Below, piece by piece: positions 1-6,315 of a stretch of DNA of 6,472 nucleotides. The notes under the pieces were generated by a model that did not search any database, was not told the DNA's origin, and saw only the letters and a list, made by a program, of their open reading frames with translations. Location: contig JAGHRU010000113.1 in NCBI GenBank assembly GCA_018066225.1, positions 1-6,472 of the forward strand, written 5' to 3'. Position 1 is the stretch's first letter, and the number at the start of each line of letters is the position of its first letter. Origin of the DNA: Candidatus Equimonas enterica. Its GTDB lineage: Bacteria; Bacteroidota; Bacteroidia; Bacteroidales; Bacteroidaceae. The position numbers were made by a program, and so were the translations under genes.

Positions 1-15
1 CGCTTACGCCGTCCC

Positions 16-1302
16 CTACTCCATCTGGCTAAACTCCGGGTCATCGGGCGTGCGCACACGGGCGTTGCCACGCGTACATCTGTTGTTGGAGGGTCGGCGC
101 TCAGCAGCCGCAGGCATGCCCTCTCCCTCGCCCGTAGCCGCAGGTATGTCCATCATACGCCCGGGCGGCAAGATGGCCGTAGGCGTACCGCCATAGCCAC
201 GCCAGCGCGCCATAATGGCATTGACATACTGGTAGGTCTCGCTGCCTATCATATAGCCATGCCGCACCACAGGGTCGCGATAGTAGCGCGGGCTCTGCAA
301 AGCCAGCACAAAGGGGGCGACCTCGGCCCATTTCTGCGTATCGTGACCTGCCTTACGTGCCAAGGCCATCGCATCGCGGATATGTCCCGCTCCGCCGTTG
401 TAGGCCGCAAGGACGAAACAGCAACGCTCGGCAGGAGAACGTACATCGCCAAACTGCGCGGTCAGTTGGCGGATGAGTTTGGCGGCCGCAGCCACATTGT
501 GAGGCGGTGAATAGAGGTCGCGCTCTGCCACGCCCAGAGAGCGGGCGGTGGCAGGCATGATCTGCATCAGTCCTTGTGCGCCAGCCCACGAGCGTGCATT
601 GGGGTCGAAGCCCGACTCTTGGTAGCACTGGGCAGCAATCAGTCGCCAGTCCCAACCCGTCGCCGCAGCAGCCTGACGAAACAGGCCGTCATAGGGCGAG
701 ATGATGCCACGCTCACGCGAAAGCCATGCGGCGTGGACATGGCGATAGACCACGGTGCGTTGCTGCACACGCTGTGTCTCCGCCTTGCGCACCGTGACAG
801 CCTTGCCTTCGCGCTGCCAGGTGTCCAGTGCCTCACGGAGTTGGGGCAGTCCGCCGTTGATAGCCCATGAGGTTTTGCGCTGCTTATCGACGACACCTGC
901 CCCGATAAGGCTTGCCACCTTGATGTCGCGCTCACTCATGGGATAGGCTATGAGGTCGGCATCGCCAGCGGTCAGCATAGCGACCATAGCGACGGAGTCT
1001 TCGGCCACTTCCACCCTTACTTTGAGGCCTTGCTCCTCAGCAAAGTCCTCAGCCAAAGCATAGGCCAGGCCCATCGACACACCGCGATAGTCGTAGTAAG
1101 TATCTGGGCCTTGCAGCGTCGTGATGATGAGTTCGCCCGAGTTTTGTATCGCCTCCAGGTCGCAAAGCGCAGCCGCCTTCGACGCAGCGTCACTACGCCC
1201 GAAAGCCCCGTTGGCGGCCTTCTTGCTGTCATCGGCTTTACAGCCAACAAGGAGCAAGAGCAGCAGCACGAGGCCGAACGTATGGAGCGTGGAGCGAGTC
1301 AT
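16..1302 (-). CDS. mltF: MltF-type membrane-bound lytic murein transglycosylase (lipoprotein)
   Basis: Predicted to cleave the MurNAc-GlcNAc bond of peptidoglycan, leaving 1,6-anhydro-MurNAc ends, while lipid-anchored in the envelope. The 428-residue product begins with a lipoprotein signal: Arg3, a Leu-rich core and lipobox LVGC with Cys21 as the lipidated residue. Residues 48-160 resemble a solute-binding (SBP_bac_3) module: SGELIITTLQGP at 55-66 and GDADLIAYP at 113-121, then directly the SWAI...LPQLREAL segment normally found at the module's end. The second lobe therefore seems missing. Residues 200-370 form the SLT domain, with ISPYDGLF, the catalytic-Glu motif QESGFDP (Glu229), GLMQIMPATA at 244-253 and AAYNGGAGH at 299-307. 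The last 55 residues are Pro/Gly/Arg-rich and probably disordered. The start lies 12 bases after the cyclo-ligase stop, without a Shine-Dalgarno, and fits the lipoprotein signal. It is the last gene of the cluster seen here. The SLT assignment is firm and the MltF subtype likely. Confidence 0.9.
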   Translation of the reverse strand: MTRSTLHTFGLVLLLLLLVGCKADDSKKAANGAFGRSDAASKAAALCDLEAIQNSGELIITTLQGPDTYYDYRGVSMGLAYALAEDFAEEQGLKVRVEVAEDSVAMVAMLTAGDADLIAYPMSERDIKVASLIGAGVVDKQRKTSWAINGGLPQLREALDTWQREGKAVTVRKAETQRVQQRTVVYRHVHAAWLSRERGIISPYDGLFRQAAAATGWDWRLIAAQCYQESGFDPNARSWAGAQGLMQIMPATARSLGVAERDLYSPPHNVAAAAKLIRQLTAQFGDVRSPAERCCFVLAAYNGGAGHIRDAMALARKAGHDTQKWAEVAPFVLALQSPRYYRDPVVRHGYMIGSETYQYVNAIMARWRGYGGTPTAILPPGRMMDIPAATGEGEGMPAAAERRPSNNRCTRGNARVRTPDDPEFSQME

Positions 1303-1314
1303 AAGCCGTAGGGG

Positions 1315-1863
1315 TTATAAAGCCAGTACGTATCTGACGCACTTGTCATGGGGCTCTGTGGGTATCGCGTCGAAGATGCGATAGTCGTAGGTGACCCCGA
1401 TGGTATATAAATCGCTGAAAGCAGCATGCGACAACAAGCGGTCGTAGTAGCCCTTTCCTCTGCCCAGACGGACGCCTTGGCGCGTAAAAGCCATTCCCGG
1501 TATGAGCGCAAGATCTATCTCGCCATACCGCGAAGCTGGAAACAGCGTGCCGACGGCTTCTTCTATGCCGTAAGCCCCTGTTTGCGTACCCATGGCTTTA
1601 TCGTAGATATGCAGCACAATGTCGTCGCCCACCACCGTAGGCAGCAACACACACTTCTGCTCTGCCACGGCTTCTATAAGGGGAACAGTGGGCACTTCGT
1701 CGGGCAAAGCGTGATAAAGCAACACCGTCTTGGCCGCCCTGAACCGTGGGTCGGACAGCAAGGTCTGGCACAATTGCGCTCCCGCCTGTGCTGCCCGCTC
1801 TGGTGACGGGCGCGAAAGTTCGTGACGCACCCGATAGCGTAGTTCGCGCTTGCTTTGCATCAT
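1315..1863 (-). CDS. 5-formyltetrahydrofolate cyclo-ligase (5,10-methenyl-THF synthetase)
   Basis: Cytoplasmic enzyme of folate metabolism that uses ATP to convert 5-formyl-THF into 5,10-methenyl-THF, returning a storage form to the one-carbon pool. The 182 residues match the family's usual size. Visible motifs, in order: the N-terminal basic KRELR (Lys5 is the usual phosphate-binding lysine); LYHALPDEVPT at 49-59, of the substrate-binding region; GAYGIEE at 96-102; and the signature PGMAFTRQG followed by RLGRGKGYYDR at 122-142. EPHD at 170-173 matches the C-terminal conserved His-Asp. The first of two adjacent ATG codons is chosen because it forms an ATGA overlap with the stop of the protease tail frame, implying translational coupling. 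No frame disruption is visible. With dCMP deaminase two genes upstream it could support dTMP synthesis, which is inference. Function is recognised with high confidence; the family has several synonymous symbols (ygfA, fau, MTHFS), so none is given. Confidence 0.93.
   Translation of the reverse strand: MMQSKRELRYRVRHELSRPSPERAAQAGAQLCQTLLSDPRFRAAKTVLLYHALPDEVPTVPLIEAVAEQKCVLLPTVVGDDIVLHIYDKAMGTQTGAYGIEEAVGTLFPASRYGEIDLALIPGMAFTRQGVRLGRGKGYYDRLLSHAAFSDLYTIGVTYDYRIFDAIPTEPHDKCVRYVLAL
1860..1863 (-). promoter_or_regulatory. ATGA stop/start overlap, probable translational coupling
   Basis: On the minus strand the TGA that closes the protease tail frame (1862-1860) overlaps the first ATG of the cyclo-ligase (1863-1861). 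Such four-base overlaps are typical of co-translated operon genes. With the protease now stopping 117 bases earlier, termination-reinitiation at this site would be lost if the frameshift is real. Confidence 0.6.
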
Positions 1864-1988
1864 TTTTGGCGTTTCTTCAGAGTTAATACCTTCAAGGCTT
1901 TGAGCACAGCGGGATCAGTATGGCACACATAGCGTGCCGCGTCTTCCACCCCGAGCACATCGGCGATGATGTAGGACGTCAGATGGTC
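1860..1988 (-). pseudogene. Out-of-frame C-terminal tail of the S41 protease
   Basis: This stretch has no plausible start codon of its own but stays open for 42 codons plus TGA on the minus strand, in the -1 frame relative to the protease upstream. It reads DHLTSYIIADVLGVEDAARY and continues with VCHTDPAVLKALKVL and a basic end. From memory this resembles the usual C-terminus of Bacteroidales S41 proteases, where an SYII-x-LG segment and a D-x-x-V-x-KA-x-x-VL ending follow LKRRN...S. The protease frame itself runs LKRRNNLIQQSYHLFE and then ends at ThrIle-stop. Restoring one base after TTTGA gives Phe-Glu-Asp-His-Leu and an intact product of about 537 residues. The tail frame has a TGA at 1989-1991 and the protease frame stops at 1979-1981, which confines the indel to about 1979-1991. 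It could be a sequencing error or a real mutation; an independent small gene is unlikely. Confidence 0.75.
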
Positions 1989-3472
1989 TCAAAGAGGTGA
2001 TACGACTGCTGGATGAGGTTGTTGCGCCGTTTCAAGCCGTTGCGCTCGGCAAAGGTGGCAAAAGCATCGACAATGCGATGGCTGCGCAAGTAACTGGCCA
2101 CGTCCTGCTCCTTGTTCATCCTGTCAAGTCGAGCACGATGGTGATCCGTGTAGTAATAGGCGAAGGAGTTGAGCAGTCCTCTCATATAGGCTTCTTTGAA
2201 ATAGGACGTCATACCCAGGGTGTCGCGTGGCACGAAGGTGTCGGGGATAATGCCGCCGCCACCATAGACTGTGCGCCCAAGGCGTGTCTTGTATTTCTTG
2301 CCCGAAGTCTTGATACTGTCGGCAGAATAATACTCTCCGCTGAAATCGCGCTCTATCAAGTCCATCTCATAATCGCTCTCGTCACCAGGCGTGTAAGGCT
2401 TTTGTACGCAACGGCCAGAAGGGGTATAGTAGCGCGCTTGCGTCAGTCGCAGCATACTGCCATCACGAAACTCTATTGGCACCTGCACCAATCCCTTACC
2501 GAAGGTGCGACGACCGATGATTGTGGCGCGATCGTTGTCCTGCATAGCACCGCTCATAATCTCAGCAGCCGACGCCGTAGTCTCATCTACCAAGACGACA
2601 AGCGGTATGGACTGATAGACACCACGCCCGTCACTCTTGTAGTCACGACGCGGTGAGCGACGACCTTGCGTATAGACAATGAGACGCCCTGCGGGCAAGA
2701 ACTCATTGCAGATCTGCACTGCGGCCTCCATATATCCACCAGGATTGCCACGCAGGTCTATGACGAGGCTGGACATACCATGCTGGTTGAACCGCGCCAT
2801 AGCATTAAGAAATTCTGCGTAAGTGGCATCACCGAAATTTTTGATGCGCATATAGCCCGTAGTGGGATTGAGCATAAAGGCTGCATCTACGCTCTTGACA
2901 GGCACACTGCCTCGCGTGATGGTGTAACTCAACAGCCCTTTGTGTCCTGCTCGCATCACCTGCAGATTGATTTTGCTACCGCTGGTGCCTTTGAGGACTT
3001 TCATCACCTTGTCGTTGTCGTAAGCCTTACCAGTAATACAGGTATTGCCCACCTTTACTATCCTGTCACCCGCTTTCAGGCCGACACTTTCCGAGGGACC
3101 ACCCTCGATGACGCGCACCACGCGCACCGTGTCCTCATAGATGGTAAACTGTATGCCGATGCCCGAGAACGACCCATTGAGTTCCTCCATCGTCGCCTCC
3201 ACTTCCTCGGCGCTGATGTAGGCCGAATGAGGGTCGAGTTCGCGCAAGATGCAAGGCAGAGACTTCTCTACCAAGTCAGCCATATCTACCGTATCAACAT
3301 ACTGGTCATCAATGAGATGCAGCAGGTCACTTATCTTGTTGCTCGACGCATTGAGCAGATTGAGACGATGGCCTGCAAAGTGGGTGGCAAAGAAGCTACC
3401 AAGCAAGATGCCGATAACGATGCCAACACTGATGATGAGCGGTATGAAGCGTGATGAGTATTGCTTTGCCAT
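1979..3472 (-). CDS. S41 carboxy-terminal processing protease (CtpA/Prc type), C-terminus cut by frameshift
   Basis: Periplasmic serine protease with a Ser-Lys dyad that trims or degrades envelope proteins from their C-termini. In the 497 residues: an N-terminal signal-anchor helix at about 9-30; a helical region containing LDPHSAYIS (79-87); a PDZ domain at about 95-185, with SGIGIQF as carboxylate-binding loop and VGLKAGDRIVKV; and the S41 core from about 190, with VIDLRGNPGG (237-246). Catalytic Ser301 lies in TTASAAE and Lys326 in GRRTFGKGLVQ. Their spacing of 25 residues, with Gln330 four after the lysine, matches the CtpB/Prc dyad-and-Gln layout. PSGRCVQKPY and VYGGGGIIPD are further family marks. 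The catalytic machinery is complete. The reading frame ends early, and the usual last 40 or so residues continue in another frame down to 1860. The start is 16 bases after the dCMP deaminase stop and suits the membrane anchor; no Shine-Dalgarno is seen. Confidence 0.93.
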   Translation of the reverse strand: MAKQYSSRFIPLIISVGIVIGILLGSFFATHFAGHRLNLLNASSNKISDLLHLIDDQYVDTVDMADLVEKSLPCILRELDPHSAYISAEEVEATMEELNGSFSGIGIQFTIYEDTVRVVRVIEGGPSESVGLKAGDRIVKVGNTCITGKAYDNDKVMKVLKGTSGSKINLQVMRAGHKGLLSYTITRGSVPVKSVDAAFMLNPTTGYMRIKNFGDATYAEFLNAMARFNQHGMSSLVIDLRGNPGGYMEAAVQICNEFLPAGRLIVYTQGRRSPRRDYKSDGRGVYQSIPLVVLVDETTASAAEIMSGAMQDNDRATIIGRRTFGKGLVQVPIEFRDGSMLRLTQARYYTPSGRCVQKPYTPGDESDYEMDLIERDFSGEYYSADSIKTSGKKYKTRLGRTVYGGGGIIPDTFVPRDTLGMTSYFKEAYMRGLLNSFAYYYTDHHRARLDRMNKEQDVASYLRSHRIVDAFATFAERNGLKRRNNLIQQSYHLFETI

Positions 3473-3488
3473 AGTGATGTGGAAGTTA

Positions 3489-3914
3489 TTATTGTGGTGC
3501 GTTCTCGATGAGAATGACCTCTATGCCTGCCCTCTTCAAGAGTTCAATGCCGTCTGTGAGCCTATACGCTTCGCCATAGACGACACGCTTAATGCCTGCC
3601 TGAATGATGAGCTTGGCGCACTCTATGCAGGGCGAGGCCGTAACATAGAGCGTTGCGCCGTCGGAGTTGTTGCCCGAACGCGCTATCTTCGTGATGGCAT
3701 TGGCCTCGGCATGAAGCACATAAGGCTTCGTCACGCCGTGCTCGTCTTCGCATATATTTTCAAAGCCCGAGGGCGTGCCGTTGTAGCCATCGCTAATAAT
3801 CATTTTGTCCTTCACGATAAGAGCACCGACCTGTCGGCGCGTGCAATAGGAGTTTTCGGCCCATATACGTGCCATGCGGAGGTAGCGATAGTCCAGAGCA
3901 ATTTGCTTATCCAT
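3489..3914 (-). CDS. dCMP deaminase (deoxycytidylate deaminase)
   Basis: Zinc enzyme of pyrimidine salvage in the cytoplasm that deaminates dCMP to dUMP, the substrate of thymidylate synthase. The 141 residues are a normal length for the bacterial family. Zinc ligands are His68 in HAEANA, with Glu70 as the proton shuttle, and Cys96 and Cys99 in SPCIEC. The loop GYNGTPSG at 43-50 and the N-terminal CTRRQVGALIV (24-34) favour dCMP deaminase over cytidine, guanine or tRNA-adenosine deaminases, and also resemble the ComEB group. Known family members are allosterically activated by dCTP and inhibited by dTTP; whether this one is cannot be read from the sequence. It starts 9 bases after the M3 peptidase stop, with AAAGGA 5 bases before the ATG, and ends 16 bases before the protease gene. 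It is intact, with no odd residues. Confidence 0.95.
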   Translation of the reverse strand: MDKQIALDYRYLRMARIWAENSYCTRRQVGALIVKDKMIISDGYNGTPSGFENICEDEHGVTKPYVLHAEANAITKIARSGNNSDGATLYVTASPCIECAKLIIQAGIKRVVYGEAYRLTDGIELLKRAGIEVILIENAPQ

Positions 3915-3919
3915 AGTTG

Positions 3920-3925
3920 TCCTTT
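3920..3925 (-). promoter_or_regulatory. Shine-Dalgarno-like AAAGGA before dCMP deaminase
   Basis: On the minus strand AAAGGA lies 5 bases upstream of the dCMP deaminase ATG and overlaps the TAA of the M3 peptidase. None of the other starts I checked in the cluster shows such a site, as expected for Bacteroidota, which rarely rely on Shine-Dalgarno pairing. It may be chance, but its spacing supports the chosen start. Confidence 0.35.
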
Positions 3926-5975
3926 ACTTTGTCGTGTTGATGCCATCGCGCTTCAAGAGCGCATCTATCGTGGCTGGACGGCCACGGAAGTCCGTGTAGA
4001 GATCCTGCGGATGGCGTGTACCACCCTTGGAGAGCACCTTGTCGCGGAACTCCTGTGCCACCTGGCGCGAAAACATACCACGTTCCTTGAAATATGCGAA
4101 GGCATCGGCTTCCAAGACTTCTGCCCACTTGTAACTATAATAGCCGGCAGCATAGCCCCCCGCCATGATGTGACCGAAGTGCACCGTCATGCAGGCATCT
4201 TCTTCCACTGGCAGGAGTTGTATGTCGCGCCACACGTGTCGCTCCACCTCTTTGAGGGACTGCGTCAGCGGCTCTTGGCGCGTGTAGTAGGCCATATCCA
4301 AGAGGCCGAAAGAGAGTTGGCGGATACAAGCATACGCCACATTGAAGTTGCGTGCACGATGTATGCGTTCGAGGAGTTCGTCAGGGAAGAGTTCGTCCGT
4401 CTGATAGTGCCGCGCGAAAGCGTGTAGGAACTCACGCTGTCCAGCGTAATTCTCCATAAACTGCGAAGGCAATTCCACGAAGTCCCAATAGACATTCGTG
4501 CCTGAGAGACCAGCATATTTGCTTTGAGCAAAAATGCCATGGAGAGCGTGGCCAAACTCATGCAGGAAAGTATTGACTTCACTCGGGGTCAGCAATGAAG
4601 GACTTTCCGCAGTAGGTTTTGTGAAGTTCATCGTCACGCTGACATGCGGACGCGAGTCGGTACCGTCCAAGTCATGCCATTGCTCCTTGAAATTCGTCAT
4701 CCACGCTCCACTCTTCTTGTTGTCACGCGGGAAGAAGTCGGCATACAAGACAGCAAGATATGTGCCATCATGATCCAGTACATCGTAGGCACGCACATCG
4801 GGGTGATAGACCTCGATGTCTTTGTTTTCGCGAAAGGTGATGCCATAGAGCGTCGTTGCCAAGCCAAAGACGCCATCTATTACGCGTTGCAATGGGAAAT
4901 AGGGGCGCACCATTTCGGCATCGATGTTGTAGTCTCTCATACGCAGCAGATGAGCATAATGGGCAAAGTCCCACGGCATCAGGCGGAAGTCTTCGCCCTC
5001 CATGCTACGCGCAAAGTCAGCAATACGCCTCACCTCTTCACGCGCTGGGGCTAAATAGGCTTGCTGCAACTGCCCCAACAAATCATAGACACGCTCCGTC
5101 GTTTTGGCCATACGCTCTCGCAGTGCAAACTCGGCGTAGGTTTTATAGCCCAGCAACTGCGCCAGTTGCATACGCAGATTGACTATCTTTTGACATATCT
5201 CGGTGTTGTCATACGCGCCAGAGGTGCACATCGTGCTGGAGGCATGGTACATCTGCTCACGCAAGTCGCGCCGATTGGCATACTGCATAAACGGGCCATA
5301 AGAAGGGGCATGCAGCGTAAAGAGCCATCCACCTTCGCGTCCTGCCGTAATGGCCTCCTGCGCCGCTTGCTTGCGGATGGTATCTGGCAGACCATCCAGT
5401 TGCGCTTCGTCCGTCAGGTAAAGCGCAAAAGCGTTCATCGCTTTGAGGTTATTGCTCGAGAATTGGAGCGACAGGCGCGAGAGTTCGGCCGTAATCTGGC
5501 GAAAGGTAGCCTTGTCGGCCTCATTAAGATTAGCCCCGTTTTCGACGAAATAGTTATAGTTGTCATCCAGCAACTTCGCGTCTTCTTCATCGAGTTGCAC
5601 TTCGCCTTTCTTCCAAGCGTCCCACACGGCCTTGACGCGGGCGAAGTACGGGGCATTTTGCAGTATGTCCGCACTGTGCTCCGTCAGTTTGGGGGCGACA
5701 CGCTCGGCCAGTGCGTCGAGCGCATCTGACGTACACGCCGAATGTAGGCAGTACATCAAGGTGACGGCCCTGTCGAGCACGCGGCTACGCGGCTTGGCGA
5801 TGGTATTGGCAAACGTAGGCGGCTCTGGACTCTGGACTATCGCCGCGATTTCGTCATTTGCTATCTCTATGCCACGCAGAATGGCTTCCTCGATGTTTTC
5901 GGTCGTAATGCGGCTGAACGGGAAGGTGTCGTGCGGCGTATTGAATTTATCTTGTAAGAGAGGGTTTTCTGTCAT
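3924..5975 (-). CDS. dcp: M3 family zinc metallopeptidase (peptidyl-dipeptidase Dcp / oligopeptidase A type)
   Basis: Thermolysin-like zinc peptidase that degrades oligopeptides; Dcp members remove C-terminal dipeptides. The 683 residues from MTENPLLQDK agree with Dcp/OpdA length (about 680). The N-terminal two-thirds is the helical region that encloses the active-site channel, including APKLTEHSADI (94-104) and the KSGAW element (421-425). Zinc-binding HEFGH is at 472-476, with Glu473 catalytic, and the third ligand is Glu501 in DFVELPSQFMEN, 29 residues after His472 as in neurolysin. GHIMAGGYAAGYYSYKWAE at 601-619 is the Tyr/Gly-rich substrate-binding segment of M3 enzymes. No signal peptide or membrane segment follows this start, so a cytoplasmic location is inferred. 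The frame stays open 59 codons further upstream, but that part lies inside the permease gene and is Arg/Trp/Ser-rich noise. The start is 16 bases after the permease stop. Dcp versus OpdA specificity cannot be decided here. Confidence 0.93.
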   Translation of the reverse strand: MTENPLLQDKFNTPHDTFPFSRITTENIEEAILRGIEIANDEIAAIVQSPEPPTFANTIAKPRSRVLDRAVTLMYCLHSACTSDALDALAERVAPKLTEHSADILQNAPYFARVKAVWDAWKKGEVQLDEEDAKLLDDNYNYFVENGANLNEADKATFRQITAELSRLSLQFSSNNLKAMNAFALYLTDEAQLDGLPDTIRKQAAQEAITAGREGGWLFTLHAPSYGPFMQYANRRDLREQMYHASSTMCTSGAYDNTEICQKIVNLRMQLAQLLGYKTYAEFALRERMAKTTERVYDLLGQLQQAYLAPAREEVRRIADFARSMEGEDFRLMPWDFAHYAHLLRMRDYNIDAEMVRPYFPLQRVIDGVFGLATTLYGITFRENKDIEVYHPDVRAYDVLDHDGTYLAVLYADFFPRDNKKSGAWMTNFKEQWHDLDGTDSRPHVSVTMNFTKPTAESPSLLTPSEVNTFLHEFGHALHGIFAQSKYAGLSGTNVYWDFVELPSQFMENYAGQREFLHAFARHYQTDELFPDELLERIHRARNFNVAYACIRQLSFGLLDMAYYTRQEPLTQSLKEVERHVWRDIQLLPVEEDACMTVHFGHIMAGGYAAGYYSYKWAEVLEADAFAYFKERGMFSRQVAQEFRDKVLSKGGTRHPQDLYTDFRGRPATIDALLKRDGINTTK

Positions 5976-5991
5976 TGATGCAAGCGTGATA

Positions 5992-6306
5992 TTATTCGTA
6001 ACGAATGGCTTGGGCAGGGTCGATGCGGCTGACCATGAAACTCGGTGCAACCAATGCCAAGAGCGTAAGCACCAACGCCCCGACATTGATGGCAAGAATG
6101 GCCAGCGGGTCGAAGACGACAGGCACCGTATCCACATAGTAGGTCGTAGCATCGAGGTGTATCAGCCCCCACTGGCGCTGCGCCCATAGCAGCGCGAAAG
6201 CGAAGAGATTGCCAATCAACAGCGCACGGACCACTATCATGGCGGCAAAATAAAGGAAGACGTGGCGCACATTGCGGTTGGTCATGCCGATGGCTTTGAG
6301 CAGACC
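5992..6306 (-). pseudogene. C-terminal FtsX domain of a LolC/LolE-type ABC permease, cut off at an inversion junction
   Basis: The last 104 residues of an inner-membrane ABC permease related to the lipoprotein-releasing LolC/LolE proteins, which extract lipoproteins from the inner membrane using a partner ATPase. It begins GLLKAIGMTNRNVRHVF, the cytoplasmic coupling helix that contacts the ATPase. A membrane helix follows (about FLYFAAMIVVRALLIGNL), then the periplasmic stretch HLDATTYYVDTVPV, another helix (AILAINVGALVLTLLALVAP) and the ending SRIDPAQAIRYE, typical of this family in Bacteroidota. Just upstream one expects Arg-Met-Ile before Gly-Leu-Leu-Lys; instead the frame reads Pro-His-Leu-Asp and further residues that are the antisense of the plus-strand permease segment. 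The frame is open to an ATG at 6427-6429, but those extra 41 residues are not permease-like. It lies 16 bases before the M3 peptidase and would be first in the cluster. Confidence 0.85.
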
Positions 6307-6315
6307 ATCAAGATG
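6301..6315. other. Inversion / chimera junction inside the permease gene
   Basis: To the left the minus strand encodes the permease C-terminus; to the right the plus strand encodes its periplasmic domain. Family resemblance is lost on both strands within about 6303-6314. A short inverted repeat, GATGG at 6289-6293 and CCATC at 6305-6309, sits beside the join. I see no transposon end or recognised recombinase site. Confidence 0.75.

Noticed and set aside
1..15. Possible terminator or next gene after mltF at the left edge
   Set aside because: Only 15 bases follow the mltF stop, too few to show a hairpin or a coding signal.
1984..1996. Programmed -1 ribosomal frameshifting to make the full-length S41 protease
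   Set aside because: The local bases do not form a slippery X-XXY-YYZ heptamer, slipping would place a UGA in the A-site frame, and S41 proteases are not known to use it.
1997..3454. Two consecutive plus-strand open frames (219 and 262 codons) antisense to the S41 protease
   Set aside because: They mirror the protease gene, whose PDZ domain and Ser-Lys dyad are clear, and they show no motif of their own.
3249..4427. Plus-strand open frame of 392 codons antisense to the protease, dCMP deaminase and M3 peptidase
   Set aside because: It runs across parts of three well-supported minus-strand genes, its translation has no recognisable domain and is Cys/His/Arg-rich, and such long antisense frames arise from codon bias in moderately G+C-rich coding DNA.
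5976..6152. A 59-residue upstream extension of the M3 peptidase
   Set aside because: The extension overlaps the real permease C-terminus in another frame and reads as Arg/Trp/Ser-rich noise; the internal ATG at 5975 begins a typical Dcp N-terminus.
5061..6189. Plus-strand open frames of 222 and 209 codons antisense to the M3 peptidase and permease end
   Set aside because: They are shadows of confidently assigned genes: no domains, and Ser/Arg-rich composition typical of antisense translation.
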